A stretch of 64,000 nucleotides of DNA. Source: Musa acuminata AAA Group (taxonomy: Eukaryota; Streptophyta; Magnoliopsida; Zingiberales; Musaceae). The position numbers and the translations under genes were made by a program. Below are positions 1-11,209 of the stretch, piece after piece; position 1 is the first letter of the stretch; every line of letters begins with the position of its first letter. The stretch lies in the NCBI RefSeq assembly GCF_036884655.1, contig NC_088345.1, positions 18,727,501 through 18,791,500 on the forward strand, in the 5' to 3' direction. The notes beneath the pieces were generated by a model. That model was not told where the DNA came from. It worked only from the letters and a program-made list of their open reading frames with translations, and made no database searches.

Positions 1-255
1 TTACATAAGCTATCCCAAGGCTCAAAGCTTATGGGGGATCCTAAGCTCTATAGATGGGGGATCCTAAGCTCGTATCAACCTCAACATAAGCTTCGATAAA
101 TGAGATTATCACTTTAAGATAATTAAAATATTATTTTAATATAAAAGCAACAATTATTATGATAACGATAATAGCCAAAGATTATTTGCTTGATACCCAT
201 CACTTGCATAAGTTGTCCCAAGGCTCAAAGCTTATGGGGGATCCTAGACCCTTAG
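1..255. repeat. short dispersed repeat with GGGGGATCCTAAGCTC motif
   Basis: An 18-bp motif (ATGGGGGATCCTAAGCTC) occurs twice in a row at about 30-72. The longer phrase containing CCCAAGGCTCAAAGCTTATG, seen at about 13-33, recurs at about 212-245. The sequence between is AT-rich. No coding potential is visible. It may be the edge of an element that continues to the left of the window. Confidence 0.5.
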
Positions 256-2940
256 TCATGGATCTTTCTTTTATAAATTTGCTTGAATCTGTTTGAGTAT
301 GGAAGTACAAAAGTAAATCATAATTACTCCATCGAAAAGAGATAAATCATAATGAGACTCATCTTATAAGGGGGTTTAGATCGGTTTAAGTCAACCAAAT
401 CTAATTTATTTCTTACATTACTAATGTGGATCTTCAAATTTTGAAAAACTTCTTAACTTGCTCTTCTTCCGGAATGATCATCCCCGGAGTCACTTGAGCT
501 ATGACAGTGGTCGCTGTAATAAGTCAATAGGTCATTGCTCCTCACTTTAGGCAAGGAGATATTTTCTCCTCCAACACTTGACAAAGCTCAGAGCTCTCCT
601 AACTCTAAAATTAGATCTCAAATTAATATAATATATTTTGATTGACTAATACAAAGAGATGTGAGAATAAAAAAAGGATAAGGGTAGAATTTATGTTATT
701 TAAATGATATTCACTCATAAAAATAATTAAATAAATTCAAGAATTAAATATAACCTTGCTATTCCCAATATCAAAAGTATTTTCACTACTAAAAGAGAGA
801 CGTAATGAAAATTATAGCCCAATAATAAAGGCATCTGTAGATATATATCTGGGGTTATGTCTATTGATATGACTACTTGATCATTCAATAATACATGGGA
901 AGGACTGATTCACTCTCCCAATAAGTTTCAGCATTGAGACTTTTGATTTAGAAATCCCTTAATTATCTACTCTAATAGACTAAAAGGTCAACAACCTATA
1001 TGCTTTCATTAGTATGTGAAAGAGATAGACGCTTAGAATCCAATCCTCTCCAAGTGAAAGGACTAAGGAGAAACTCACTAACCCCTTCAAAAGAGGATGG
1101 CTTCTTAGGAACTACAATATGGATGATAATTCTATCGGCTTTGCAAAGACTATAAGGGTAGCCTATGAAGTACTAAGAAGCGATTGAGAGGTCAATGCAA
1201 AAAAAAGATATAGTAAAAGAAAGTGTAAAGATCTTTATTTATGGTAGATTAAGCAAATAATGATCCCTAATCTTGATATATAAGAATGGATCAATGATTT
1301 AATTTCTACTAGCAAAGATGAAGCAAAGTAAATACCAAAACATGTGTTACCTCCCAAGATTTAAGTGTGATTTGAATTGACAAAAGCAATATGTTTGCAT
1401 GAAAATATAAGATTTTCCTAGGGAGGTAAAATGTGAATTCATTTGTTTTATGTCGAAGCTCAAATTCCTTTATCAACTAAGTGAAGAAAAAGATTGGTAA
1501 ATCTCATACATACATACTATTGCAGTAAAAATCAAAATATTGGATGAAATTATGCACCTCTTAAATGATGTAACTTATATTCTGAAAATGATAAAGATTT
1601 TTTTGTGACACACATAATGATAGGTAATTCGTATTATTTTCATTATATAGATAATAAGGTGGAGAGCTTGTGATCTCTTTCCTGAAACAGATATATCTAT
1701 TGTGTAAATCAACCGATTCTTGCAAAGCCTAATGTTGTACTTAAAAGCCAATTGATTTTTCAGATATATTATAAAATATATAAAATGAAAAAAAAATGCT
1801 GAGATTGCAAAGATTGATATGCACTTTTAATTAAGCTCATAACTTGGCAAGTTTCCTTTGTGAACAAAGATTATGTATTCAAAAATGTTTACTTTAGTCA
1901 AAAATTTGAGACTATGTATCGATGAATATAGATAAAGAAATCACGTCAATCTTGTGAGCGTTTTTGTCGAGTTTGTACGTTATCACTTTACTGATCTCGT
2001 GTTAGTAGCCTAAAATCCTTTTCAGGGCCCCCGAAGTTTTAATGATGAAGAATTCTCGATGATAGATTTGAAAGGATTTTGAAATTACAACTTGTTACTG
2101 TAATTCCTCAATATTTTTTCTTGATCCTCCTCTCTCCACGACAAACAATGTTAATTCCTCAATATTTTTCTCTCTTTCTCCTCAATTTTATTTATATTTA
2201 AATATATTTATCTTATATAAATATTATTATTATCAATTAAGTTTGATAATAATTTTATTTTTTTATTAAAAAAATTCATGGATTCTCTACCCCCATCGAG
2301 GACTGACTCCCCCATTCCCCGCCTCCCACCTCATCTAAATGGGGAATAAGGTGAGACCGAGGGATGAGACAAGGGAAGCATTACCCGCGGGTTTATAGGA
2401 ATGTTTGATATAATGAATGGCAGGTGACGCCACCTGTTTGGGGACTCAGCATTAATAACCTCATTCTTGTTTTGTGCGTCCCAAACACAATGGTTAAATA
2501 TGGTATTATATCAAACTATTTAAACTGACTAAACCGCCGTCTTAAATATAAAAATCTCTATTAAAACATCTAAATTGGTTAATACATTGTTGCATAAATA
2601 ACAGATCTTAAGTTTGAATTCACATGTGAACAATATATTATTTGATGTAATAAACATTTATTTTAATTTTTTTTTAAAAAATTACAAGTAATGCAAGAGA
2701 TGCAAAGTCATTTATATGGTGGTTCCAATAACATCATCAGGTCCCAGAAAAATCGATCAGCAAAAGCATCAGAACAGATCTCACAAACACTAAAAGGTCG
2801 TTTACTTAAGAATGTGCCCATTGAAGAGCAACAGGTAGAGTAGTCAAACTTAAAACCAGGGAATAAAACAAAGATGAATATGGTACATACACAGCCTACG
2901 ATGACAAATAGTTTTAATTTCAGACTAATTTACACCGAAA
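256..2940. other. AT-rich intergenic DNA, no gene seen
   Basis: No open frame with recognisable protein features on either strand. It contains A/T homopolymers, and around 2280-2400 a short GC-richer patch without an ORF. I see no LTR, PBS or transposase. Confidence 0.5.
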
Positions 2941-2943
2941 CAC

Positions 2944-3046
2944 CATAAGAGGATGCTTAAGGAATGTCACTAACTCTTTCCCGAATAGCTTGTAGACCTG
3001 CAAGTCAGACTTCAAGATATTATAGGATCCTGAGCCATTCACTGCA
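2944..3046 (-). other. candidate terminal exon of an unidentified minus-strand gene
   Basis: On the minus strand a T-rich tract ending GTGGTGCAG, a convincing 3' splice acceptor, precedes an open frame beginning NGSGSYNILKSDLQ. The frame continues through KLFGKELVTFLKHPL and stops at TGA about 110 nt downstream, around 2920. An internal CAG/GTCTAC could alternatively be a donor that ends the exon earlier. I do not recognise the protein and found no upstream exons before the copia element that begins at 5750. The composition is less AT-rich than the surroundings. This could equally be chance. Confidence 0.25.
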
Positions 3047-3054
3047 CCACAAAA

Positions 3055-4250
3055 AGAAATCGCCATAAAAAACATGTCACTTTTTCATTGTCATGGAACC
3101 AAATCTCCATTGTTTATAATGCACTCAAAAGGAAACCAAATATAACGACGATTAGGTAAAATATAAAAAAATAAGAATCATAAGGTAATTTCATATGGTC
3201 ATTCATAACATGGACCACAGCGAGTATCAAAGCGATCACAGAGTAACCCAGCAAGAGAAACCCCTACTCCCAATTAACACCTAACAGTATAAAAAGACAT
3301 GACAAATTTACTCTCATCCACCAATCTCTCCACCTGAGATATGGTATTTTTCTAACATGCTTTCATCAACTACTATGAACCGAACTCATCATAAGTGATA
3401 TTTCATTGTTTCACAAATAAAACAGCATACCAAGTTTTGCACAATTTATCTTTTAGTAAAGATGGACAGCGTATCACAGATACATCCTTTTGCAAGTTTT
3501 ATATGTTTCATACATTTGCAAAAATAGCAAGTAATTTCTGTGTACGAGGCAATTGCCAGTACCAAGGTCTGGATATTCAGTGTTATCAACATAATGGATT
3601 TTTGAAAGTCACCTAAAGCATCAATTTGTGATTTCTAATGGTTAGAATTTGATAATAAATAGAATCACGTAATGGTGACTTTACAGAAATAGGAGAGGGA
3701 AAAAAGATTCTTTTTATTTGCAAGAGTTGCTTTAAAGTAAATTAGGAGCAAATAAAACAACTTTAAAAAATCTTTTGGAGATTTCACCTCAGATTTTTCT
3801 TAGTTTCTGAACAATTATATAATTGAGCAAGTCATGTATTAAGTAGTTATTTTCACTTTCTTGCGTTGCTGATGTTCTCACGATGTTCTTTCTTGGCAAA
3901 GTAAAAAGTAATAATAAGTCAAATTACCTAAAATTGACATTCCACAACACTAAGCTTTGATTCAAGGCAACAAAACTTATTAGCAACATGTCACTTTTAT
4001 CACCTTTACAGCAGAATTAATGCAGAGATTAACAAAAAATCTTGAACTTAAAACATGCCCATAATTGAACTGATAAAAGAGGAAAAAGAAAAGAGTAAAT
4101 ACATAAGAGTGAATTGCCAAATCCAACCACAATGATATGTTTGACAAATTCATGAAGCTTATGATTGTCTTAACCAGCATAAGATGTCAAAATCTTATGG
4201 AAATCATATGTTATTAATAGTTTAATACACTCTACTGGTGTATCATTACA
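3055..4250. other. AT-rich DNA, no gene seen
   Basis: Only short chance frames. If the exon at 2944-3046 is real, this stretch would be intronic or upstream sequence of that gene. Confidence 0.4.
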
Positions 4251-4289
4251 GGGTGGTACACACATCTATGACCAGACCAGCATCCAGAC

Positions 4290-4600
4290 ATCCCCATTTT
4301 GCCTGGCCAAACAGATTGGAAGCTAGAAATTATCAGGCCAAAATATGTGTTTAGGGTAAGTTGCTCAAAACCAATTATTCTTAACCCATTTAATCTACAG
4401 GTGTCTTTGGTAACATGGATAAGTAATGAGAAATGCTGATTTTCACATTGATGTTTGGATAAGATAATCTTAATCACAGCTCTTTGCCAAACAGATTGAA
4501 ATTCAGAAGTATCCTGGCGAAAACTAGTGTTCTGCCTAACATTGGTCAAAAACCAATCATTCTATCCACAAGTCTCAAAACTTGGTCTGATATCAATATT
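4290..4600 (+). repeat. diverged direct duplication
   Basis: A block starting GCCAAACAGATTG, then a conserved spacing to CAAAACCAAT and ATTCT, occurs at about 4305-4390 and again at about 4487-4570. The copies are about 180 bp apart and roughly 70-75% alike by eye. No coding function is apparent. It looks like an old tandem duplication or two copies of a small repeat. Confidence 0.45.
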
Positions 4601-4640
4601 GATCCTCAGTCGGACCATACTGTCTCAAGTTGTGTAAAAT

Positions 4641-5744
4641 GTTCATCAAATAATCTACAGAAATAATCTTTCCATCTTTCCTACATATCACTATCATTTT
4701 TTTTTCATACTCATGCATTCAATCTTACCTAAATCTTGAGATATATCTTTTTTTTCATACTCTTTCTTCGGAGCCTTAACAATTTGAGATATATCTTTTT
4801 TTGTCCTTCGTACCTAACTATATATCTTGCCAAACCGTCAGCACTTCTTTTGCCACTTATTTAGATTTTATATTTATTTTAAAGTTCTCATTTTTATCAT
4901 GATCTTAGTAGTAATTGCTTTTTGAACTTCCTCGTACCACTACCAGGCTACACATCTACCTTTTGGTTACCCTAGAATCTCCTTTGTCGTGTTCCAAATT
5001 TTATTGATCATCATAGTCTATATGATATTTCTATTAGCTTCGTCAAAGTTCCAAATGTCCTCTTTCTCTATTGTATACTTAAAAATCCTTATATTATTGC
5101 CTTTAAAAAGTCAACCTAGTCGGGGTAATTTTTTAACACTTTTTTCTCTTCCATTTTGTCCAACAGATACTTATACCAACAATCTATGGTTTATCAAACA
5201 TTCATTAGGTATAACTTTATAATCCTTACGGATAATTCTAAAGGAAAAAAGTTTAATTAACTATAATTACAAAAAATATATGATAATAATTTCTTATGAA
5301 AGTGCAACATTGCCATTCAGTTCATTATGTGTCTTGAGTAAAGATAATGTTCCACGAACCTCAAGCCGTGACTGCGTGGCTGACACGGCTTGGTCCAACT
5401 AGCGACGTCCAGGATCGTCCTGAGGGCGAAGATCTCGGTCGATCGGGTCAAGACTGGACTTGGTGACGACGCGCTTCTCCCCCGAACTTGTTCGCCGTTG
5501 CTTCTTTGCATCCATTGCAAGAGCAATGAGTGGCACTGGTGTCGATAAGCCGAGAATTGTGTTGATGGTATCAACACACATGAATGCTTTGAGCCATGTC
5601 CATGTCAAACATTGACATTTTATTACACTTCTTGACACGTGTCATGTAGTGCAAACACTACACATAAACTATATCCATTCATTTTATATTAGCGTCTTAC
5701 ACCAATGATGGGCTACCGAATCATTCACATAAGGCCTCAATACA
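4641..5744. other. non-coding flank of copia element A
   Basis: AT-rich, except for a GC-richer island at about 5340-5600. Frames in the island are short, overlap each other and have no recognisable domain. The sequence immediately before 5750 carries the left target-site copy TGTTA (5745-5749) of element A. Confidence 0.5.
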
Positions 5745-5749
5745 TGTTA

Positions 5750-6002
5750 TGTTGAGATCTGTCAAATCTGCTATGGTTTGACTTTTTGAGATCTGCCAAG
5801 ATCTGTGGTGATTTTATTATTGACATACTACCTTATATGATATGATAGACTAGGATATGATTGTTGATTTATTCCTGATTTATTTGTTATATATTTCCTA
5901 GATTAGCACCTAGATCTATTTAGGTAGTTCTTTACTTTTTTTTCTTTATTCTGGTTCGACTATATGTAAAAGTGAAACTCTCTTCTTCTATTGTCTTGTT
6001 CA
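5750..6002 (+). repeat. element A 5' LTR
   Basis: Begins TGTTGAGATCTGTCAAATCT and ends CTTGTTCA. It aligns with the 3' LTR at 30643-30916. The 5' copy lacks about 20 bp near its end (after GACTATATGTA) that the 3' copy retains. It contains CTTCTTCTATTGTC shortly before the PBS, as in the 3' copy. Confidence 0.92.
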
Positions 6003-6014
6003 TGGTATCAGAGC
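6003..6014 (+). other. element A primer-binding site (tRNA-iMet type)
   Basis: TGGTATCAGAGC directly abuts the 5' LTR. It is complementary to the 3' end of plant initiator methionine tRNA, the usual primer for copia reverse transcription. Confidence 0.93.
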
Positions 6015-6056
6015 AAGGTTAGGTTCTTTTTTTTTTCTCTGTCGTATATGGTATAC

Positions 6057-6730
6057 TGTCACGGACTTAGCTGGAATTGCCTAAGTCGTGCTTGCGATTT
6101 GCATCCGCAAAGATCAGCCCACTTGCAACCTCTCGCAGGTCCCGAAGGACTTGTAAAAGAGAATGTTAATTAGTTCGAAGAACGAGCGACGGACAAGTCC
6201 TGACATCTCGCGAAAAGGGGGAAGCTTTACAAGCAATTCAGCGAGCACCTTGCGTGCACAAGAGAAAAGAGGGAGAAGGGGAAAACAAGGACTTTAGAGG
6301 GTTGAACAAAACAGCGACAAGTCCACAAACAGCTGCTCACAAAGTGCCGGGCGCGACAACAAGTTCCCGTCAAGGTAACGTGCGAACTTGCGAAAGATTG
6401 TTCAACGCCCGACACTATACCGAAGCCCCATCCCCCATGGTGCCACCCGGGTGGTTCCAGGGTGCTGAGATGGCTGACGTTTTGTGTGCAGCAGCGGGCT
6501 GCAGAAAACAACCCGTGGCATGTGAAAACGGAGCTGTTTTGGGCCTATTTTGCTCGGTTCGATGAGCAATCGCATTGTAGCACTGCAACTTGTTCGAACT
6601 TACATTTTTACAAGCAAAATGACTTAAAACTAAGACAAAACATATTGCCAAGCAGCTGTACATGTAGATGAGAGCGACGAACAGTTCGTTGAACGGAGTT
6701 GTTGTGGGTGCACGATAATCGTTCGTGACA
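6057..6730 (-). repeat. element B 3' LTR (674 bp)
   Basis: Starts TGTCACGGACTTAGCTGG and ends GTTCGTGACA in plus-strand reading. It is collinear with 24759-25542 but lacks the two tandem blocks of about 50 bp near the start of that copy. Several substitutions and small indels separate the copies, so the insertion is not recent. Confidence 0.92.
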
Positions 6731-6741
6731 TTCTCCCCCAC
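6731..6741 (-). other. element B polypurine tract
   Basis: On the minus strand GTGGGGGAGAA immediately precedes the 3' LTR (TGTCACG side) and lies directly after the pol stop codon at 6742-6744. It would be the plus-strand primer site. Element E has an almost identical tract, pointing to related families. Confidence 0.85.
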
Positions 6742-9700
6742 TCAAGCTGTCGACGCCCTCGTCGACGCTTGTTGATAGTTGTTGATGATTGCTTCTTCAT
6801 GTCGTAGGGCGTCTTCAGGCTCCCAACTGGTTTCAGTTCGAGGAAGCTTTCGCCACTTCACCAAGTACTCCAATGGATAGCTTTATCTTGCGGTCCGCTA
6901 AAATGGTTTCAACTCGCTTCTCGTAGGAGGCTGTGGTGGGGGGTAGCCGAGTTGGAACACTTCGGGAAGCATCTTGCGGATCTGAGTGTTAGGCTTTCAA
7001 GTTGCTGGCGTGAAGAACATTGTGAATTTTGAACCACGCCAGCAGTTGCAACTTGTAGGAGACGTTGCCCACCCTACTGATAATTGGGAATGGCCCTTCA
7101 TACTTGCGCACCAATCCTTTATGTACTTTGTTCCTAAAGAATTGGAGTGATGCAGGTTGGAGCTTGACCAACACCAAATCGCCGATCTTGAACTCTTGCG
7201 ATCGCCTTCCCAAGTCTGCCCACTTCTTCATTCTTTTTGTCACCTTCTCCAAGTAAGTCCGCGCAATATCTGCATTTCGGTGCCACTCCCTTGCAAAGTG
7301 GTAGGCTTACGGACTACTCCCAGTATACCCAATTACCATGGTGTGAGGAGTTGACGGTTGTTGCCCTGTAATGATCTCGAAGGGGCTCTTGTTGGACGCA
7401 GAGCTCCGCTGTAAGTTGTAGGAGAATTGGGCAATGTCCAACAACTTCATCCAATCTCATTGGTTAGCACTCACGGAGTGCCAAATATATTACTCTAGGA
7501 GCGAGTTTATCCTTTCAGTCTGGCCATCCGTTTGGAGGTAGAGGCTTATGGAGAAGTATAACTTTGACCCCAACAATTTGAATAGCTCAGTCCAGAATCG
7601 TCCTAGGAACCGAGCGTCTCGATCATTGATGATATTGTGCGGGACTCCCCAATACTTCACAACATCCTTCATCATCAGCTTGGTCGCCTCCTCTGCTGAA
7701 CAGTGTAAGGGAGCAGCAATGAAAGTTGCATACTTAGAAAATCGATCGACCACCACGAGTATCGATTCGAGTCTCCTTACTACGGGCAAGCTTGATATGA
7801 AGTCCAAGGAAATGCTCTCCCACGACCTTTCTGGTACGGGCAACAACTCCAAAAGTCCCTCCGGCTTCCGTTTCTCCACCTTATCTTGTTGGCAAGTGAG
7901 GCACGTTCGAACATATTCCTCTACATCAGTCCCCATCTTCGGCCAGTAGAAGGCCCTCTCCAGGAATCGTGACACTCTCTTAAGAGTTCACGTCTCAGAT
8001 TGTCCACTCGAAGAATATAGACCCTATTCTCTTTGGTGTAAACGAGTCCCTCCTGGACCCAAAACCGTCGTGCCTTACCTTCTTTAATGAGCTGTATCAG
8101 GGCTTCTTCCTGGGGATCACTGTACAGTCCATCCCTGATCCTAGAAAGGAAGTTGGAGTGCAACTGACTTGCTTGGCCTCTGCCCTCCAATTGTACGGCA
8201 TTCACACGCTCCACTTTCCGACTCAATGCATCGGCCACAACATTCGCCTTTCCGGGCTTATACTCCATTGTCATATCAAACTCAGCCAGGAAGTCCTGCC
8301 ATCGTGCCTGCTTTGGGGAGAGTTTCTTCTGAATTTGGAAATAGCTCAAAGCGATATTGTCTGTCCTTAGAACAAATCGTGATCCAAGAAGGTAGTGTCG
8401 CCAAACTCGTAGACAGTGGATCACCGCTGTCATCCCCTTCTCGTGCACCGAATACCGCCGCTCGATCTCGTTGAGTTTGCGGCTCTCGTAGGCCACCGGA
8501 TGACCCTCCTGCATGAGTACTCCCCCAATAGCGAAGTCTGAAGCATCTGTATGGACTTCGAAGGGCTCCCCATAGTCTGGCAATTTTAGCACTGGTTCTT
8601 CCAACACAGCAGCCTTCAAATCTTGGAATGCAATTTCACATTTATCAAACCACCTCTAAGGCTGCTCCTTCTTCAGCAACTCCGTCAGTGGAGTTGCACA
8701 CTTCGAATACCCCGTTATGAAGCGTCGATAGTAGTTGACGAAGCCAAGGAAGGATCTCAACTTTGGCACCTTCTTTGAAGTTCGCCATTCCGCAACCACT
8801 TGCACCTTCGATTTGTCCATCCGAATCGAGCCATCACCGATTCGATGCCCCAAGAATAAGATCTCCGTTTGAGCAAAGTAGCATTTCACCCTTTTCACGA
8901 ACAAAGTATTCTCCCTGAGAACCTTGAAGATTGTCTGAAGGTGCTTGACATGCTCCTCGAGCATTTAACTGTAGACGACGATATCGTGTAAGTAGATGAC
9001 CACGAACTTATCCAAATACTCCTTGAATAGCTGGTTCATGAGAGTGCAAAACGTGGTTGGAGCATTGGTTAAGCCAAAAGGCATCACCAAGAACTCAAAC
9101 GCTCCATACCTGGTTACGCAGGTAGTCTTCGCTTCGTTGCCCTCAGCAATGCGCAACTGCCAATACCCCGACCGAAGGTCGAGTTTTGAGAAATACTTGG
9201 CTTTGCCCAACTGATCGAACAAGTCCGCGATAAGCGGTATGGGATACTTGTTCTTTACCATCACTTTGTTGAGGGCTCGGTAATCGACGCATAACCGGAG
9301 GCTCCCATCTTGTTTCTTCTGGAAGAGAACTGGAGCTCCGAATGGTGCTTTAGAGTTACGGATGAGCCCACCGCTTAGCAGTTCACCTAACTGCTTTCTG
9401 AGTCTGCCAACTCTAGTGGGGGCATGCAATAGGGTGGTCTCGCTGGAGGCTTCACTCCCGGCTCCAGCACGATGTTGTGATCCACGCCTTTGCGTGGCGG
9501 AAGAGTCTTTGGCAACTCGGGTGGCATAACGTCAGTGAACTCTTTCAGGACGTTCACCACCACAACAAGCTCATGAATAGCCTTCTCGTCGAGTGGCTCT
9601 AGCTTCATAGCAGCCACGAATGTTAATTCACCTTTTCGCACCCCTTTCTTTAGTTGTAATGCCGATATATGTTGGGGTTCCTTGGCTCCTCTCTTAGAGA

Positions 9701-10307
9701 CGGGAACCACACAGGGGTCGTCACGTCCCATCATATATAGGGAGTTAAGGAACGGTATTGGCACCAACTTGGCCGCGTGCATAAATTTCATTCCAAGAAT
9801 CACTTGGAAGTCATCCAGTGGCACCGCCATCATGTTTGTGCTCCCGCTCCATGTTCCGATCTTGATGGGAACTCCCTTTGCCAACCCGGAGATTTGCTTG
9901 GCCTTCGAGTTCACTGCCTTCATTCGACTTAGGCTCTTCTCCAAGATCAGCCCAAGTCACTTTACTTTTCGATCGGCGATAAAGTTGTGGGTAGCACTCG
10001 TGTCCACCATTGCACGAGTTGTTTGGCCATTGAGCTTGATGTCTACGTACATCAACTCACCACTTCCTGCTTTTTGTAGCCTTGTCTTCGTGTTCTCCCC
10101 TACTTGACCCCGCATGGCGTTCAACAAACACATTGCTCCCATCCGGGGTCCTTGCGACTCCTCACCGTCGCTGTTGGATTCAGAACTACTCGAACTAAGA
10201 GCGACAGCCTTGCCCTTGTCCGATCTGGGGGGGTGCATGGAAGCTGTTAAAACATTGAGTGCATGTTTTTGTGGGCACTCCCTTACCATGTGCGGCCCTC
10301 GGCACAA
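6742..10307 (-). pseudogene. pol: element B pol: protease, RT, RNase H, integrase, chromodomain (broken)
   Basis: Read on the minus strand. The protease (about 10070-9830) has MVDTSATHNF, with Ser where the usual active-site triad has Gly. RT (9429-8656) has CVDYRALN, the LDLRSGYWQ motif and MPFGLTNAP, but the catalytic YLDD reads YLHD at about 8972-8983. An in-frame TAA follows at about 8962. RNase H (8619-8200) has TDASDFAIGG and ends DALSRK; a TAG separates it from RT. Integrase follows a frameshift near 7950, with zinc-binding CLTCQQ and core residues in SLDFISSLP and NDRDARF and after QTDGQTERIN. The C-terminal part has KYEGPFPI. A chromodomain (about 6890-6745: EYLVKWRKLP, then TSWEPED) ends at a TGA just before the polypurine tract. 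Such chromodomains steer integration toward marked chromatin. At least four lesions make this a pseudogene. Confidence 0.92.
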
Positions 10308-10740
10308 GAAGCACCCGCCAGGTTTTGGGGCCTTGCCTTTCGGGCTTGGCCCTTTGTGGGAACTCTTCTTCCGTTATTCGCCCCTGAGCTCCTTCCCTCG
10401 AGAATATTTTGGAGGGCAATTGCCTGAAGATTGTTTCCTTCTTCCCAGTCTTTAGAGGAAACAAAGTCGATGAGCCTTTCTGCGGCAGCAATTGGCTCGA
10501 TCACATCGGCGACATTCTTTCGATGTAGTTCTTGTTGAGCCTATGACTTCAAACTATCGAAGAAGCTGAACAGCTTATCCTTCTCGGACATGTCCAGTAT
10601 GTCCAGCATTAGCGCAGAAAATTGCTTCACGTAGTCTCGAATGGAAGTACTCTGACGGAGTTGTCTCAACTTCCTTCTTATGACGAACTCTGTGTTCTCC
10701 GGTAGGAACTGAGTTCTCAACTCCCGCTTCAAGTCCTCCC
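10188..10740 (-). pseudogene. gag: element B gag, C-terminal half with CCHC knuckle
   Basis: Contains the conserved gypsy gag stretch WEDLKRELRTQFLPENTEF (10768-10690 region), then VKQFSALMLDI and SEKDKLF. Further on is a zinc knuckle of form C-x2-C-x3-H-x4-C (LCRGPHMVREC, about 10275-10310). The knuckle binds the element's RNA during packaging. The frame shifts between the matrix/capsid part and the knuckle. Its upstream half lies at 23994-24697, separated by element E. Removing E with one ATAT copy makes the reading frame continuous. Confidence 0.88.
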
Positions 10741-10744
10741 ATAT

Positions 10745-11191
10745 TGTAACGGACAAACTTCTAAACAAGATGTTGGATGTAATGCTTATGTCTGTCCGTT
10801 GTCTTTTGGCATGTTCATGCCTTGTACAGCAGGTAGAGGGGCGGCCGAAGGCTAAATAGTCCCATGTTAGTTGGATTGGTGGCCTCTTTAGGCTTATAAA
10901 TAAAGGTTATGTCATGTGGACACATACGAGAGCTTTTCGGTCTGTAATGGACCATTTTACCCTTTGTTGTGCCACTATTCAGAGCTTGTAAAGTCTGTTT
11001 GTAATTTGCATTGTCTATGAAGTGTTTTTCGGACATGTTTGCTTATGGATCCCGATTGAGGCGTTCTCTTTAACCCGTTCTATCTTTTGTTGGTCCTAAG
11101 GGACAATGGGAGGCTTCGGGGAGGCTGACCTTTGCGGACGGACGCGCGAGGGTGCCGCACGCCTTAGGCAAAACCAGCTAAGGTCGTGACA
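10745..11191 (+). repeat. element E 5' LTR (447 bp)
   Basis: Same length as the copy at 23543-23989. By eye about eight substitutions separate them (for example CTGTCCGTTG versus CTGTCTGTTG), roughly 2%. That implies insertion later than element B and earlier than element F. Confidence 0.93.
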
Positions 11192-11194
11192 TAA

Positions 11195-11209
11195 TGGTAT
11201 CAGAGCGGG
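11195..11209 (+). other. element E primer-binding site (tRNA-iMet type)
   Basis: TGGTATCAGAGCGGG begins three bases after the 5' LTR. It is complementary to the initiator tRNA-Met 3' end. Confidence 0.92.

Noticed and set aside
6003..6014. tRNA gene hints from TGGTATCAGAGC at several places
   Set aside because: These are 12-15-base primer-binding sites next to LTR ends; no cloverleaf follows.
6742..10740. Endogenous plant pararetrovirus
   Set aside because: RT and RNase H could suggest it, but integrase, a chromodomain, paired LTRs, a PBS and flanking target-site copies identify a Ty3-gypsy element. No movement or coat protein motif was seen.
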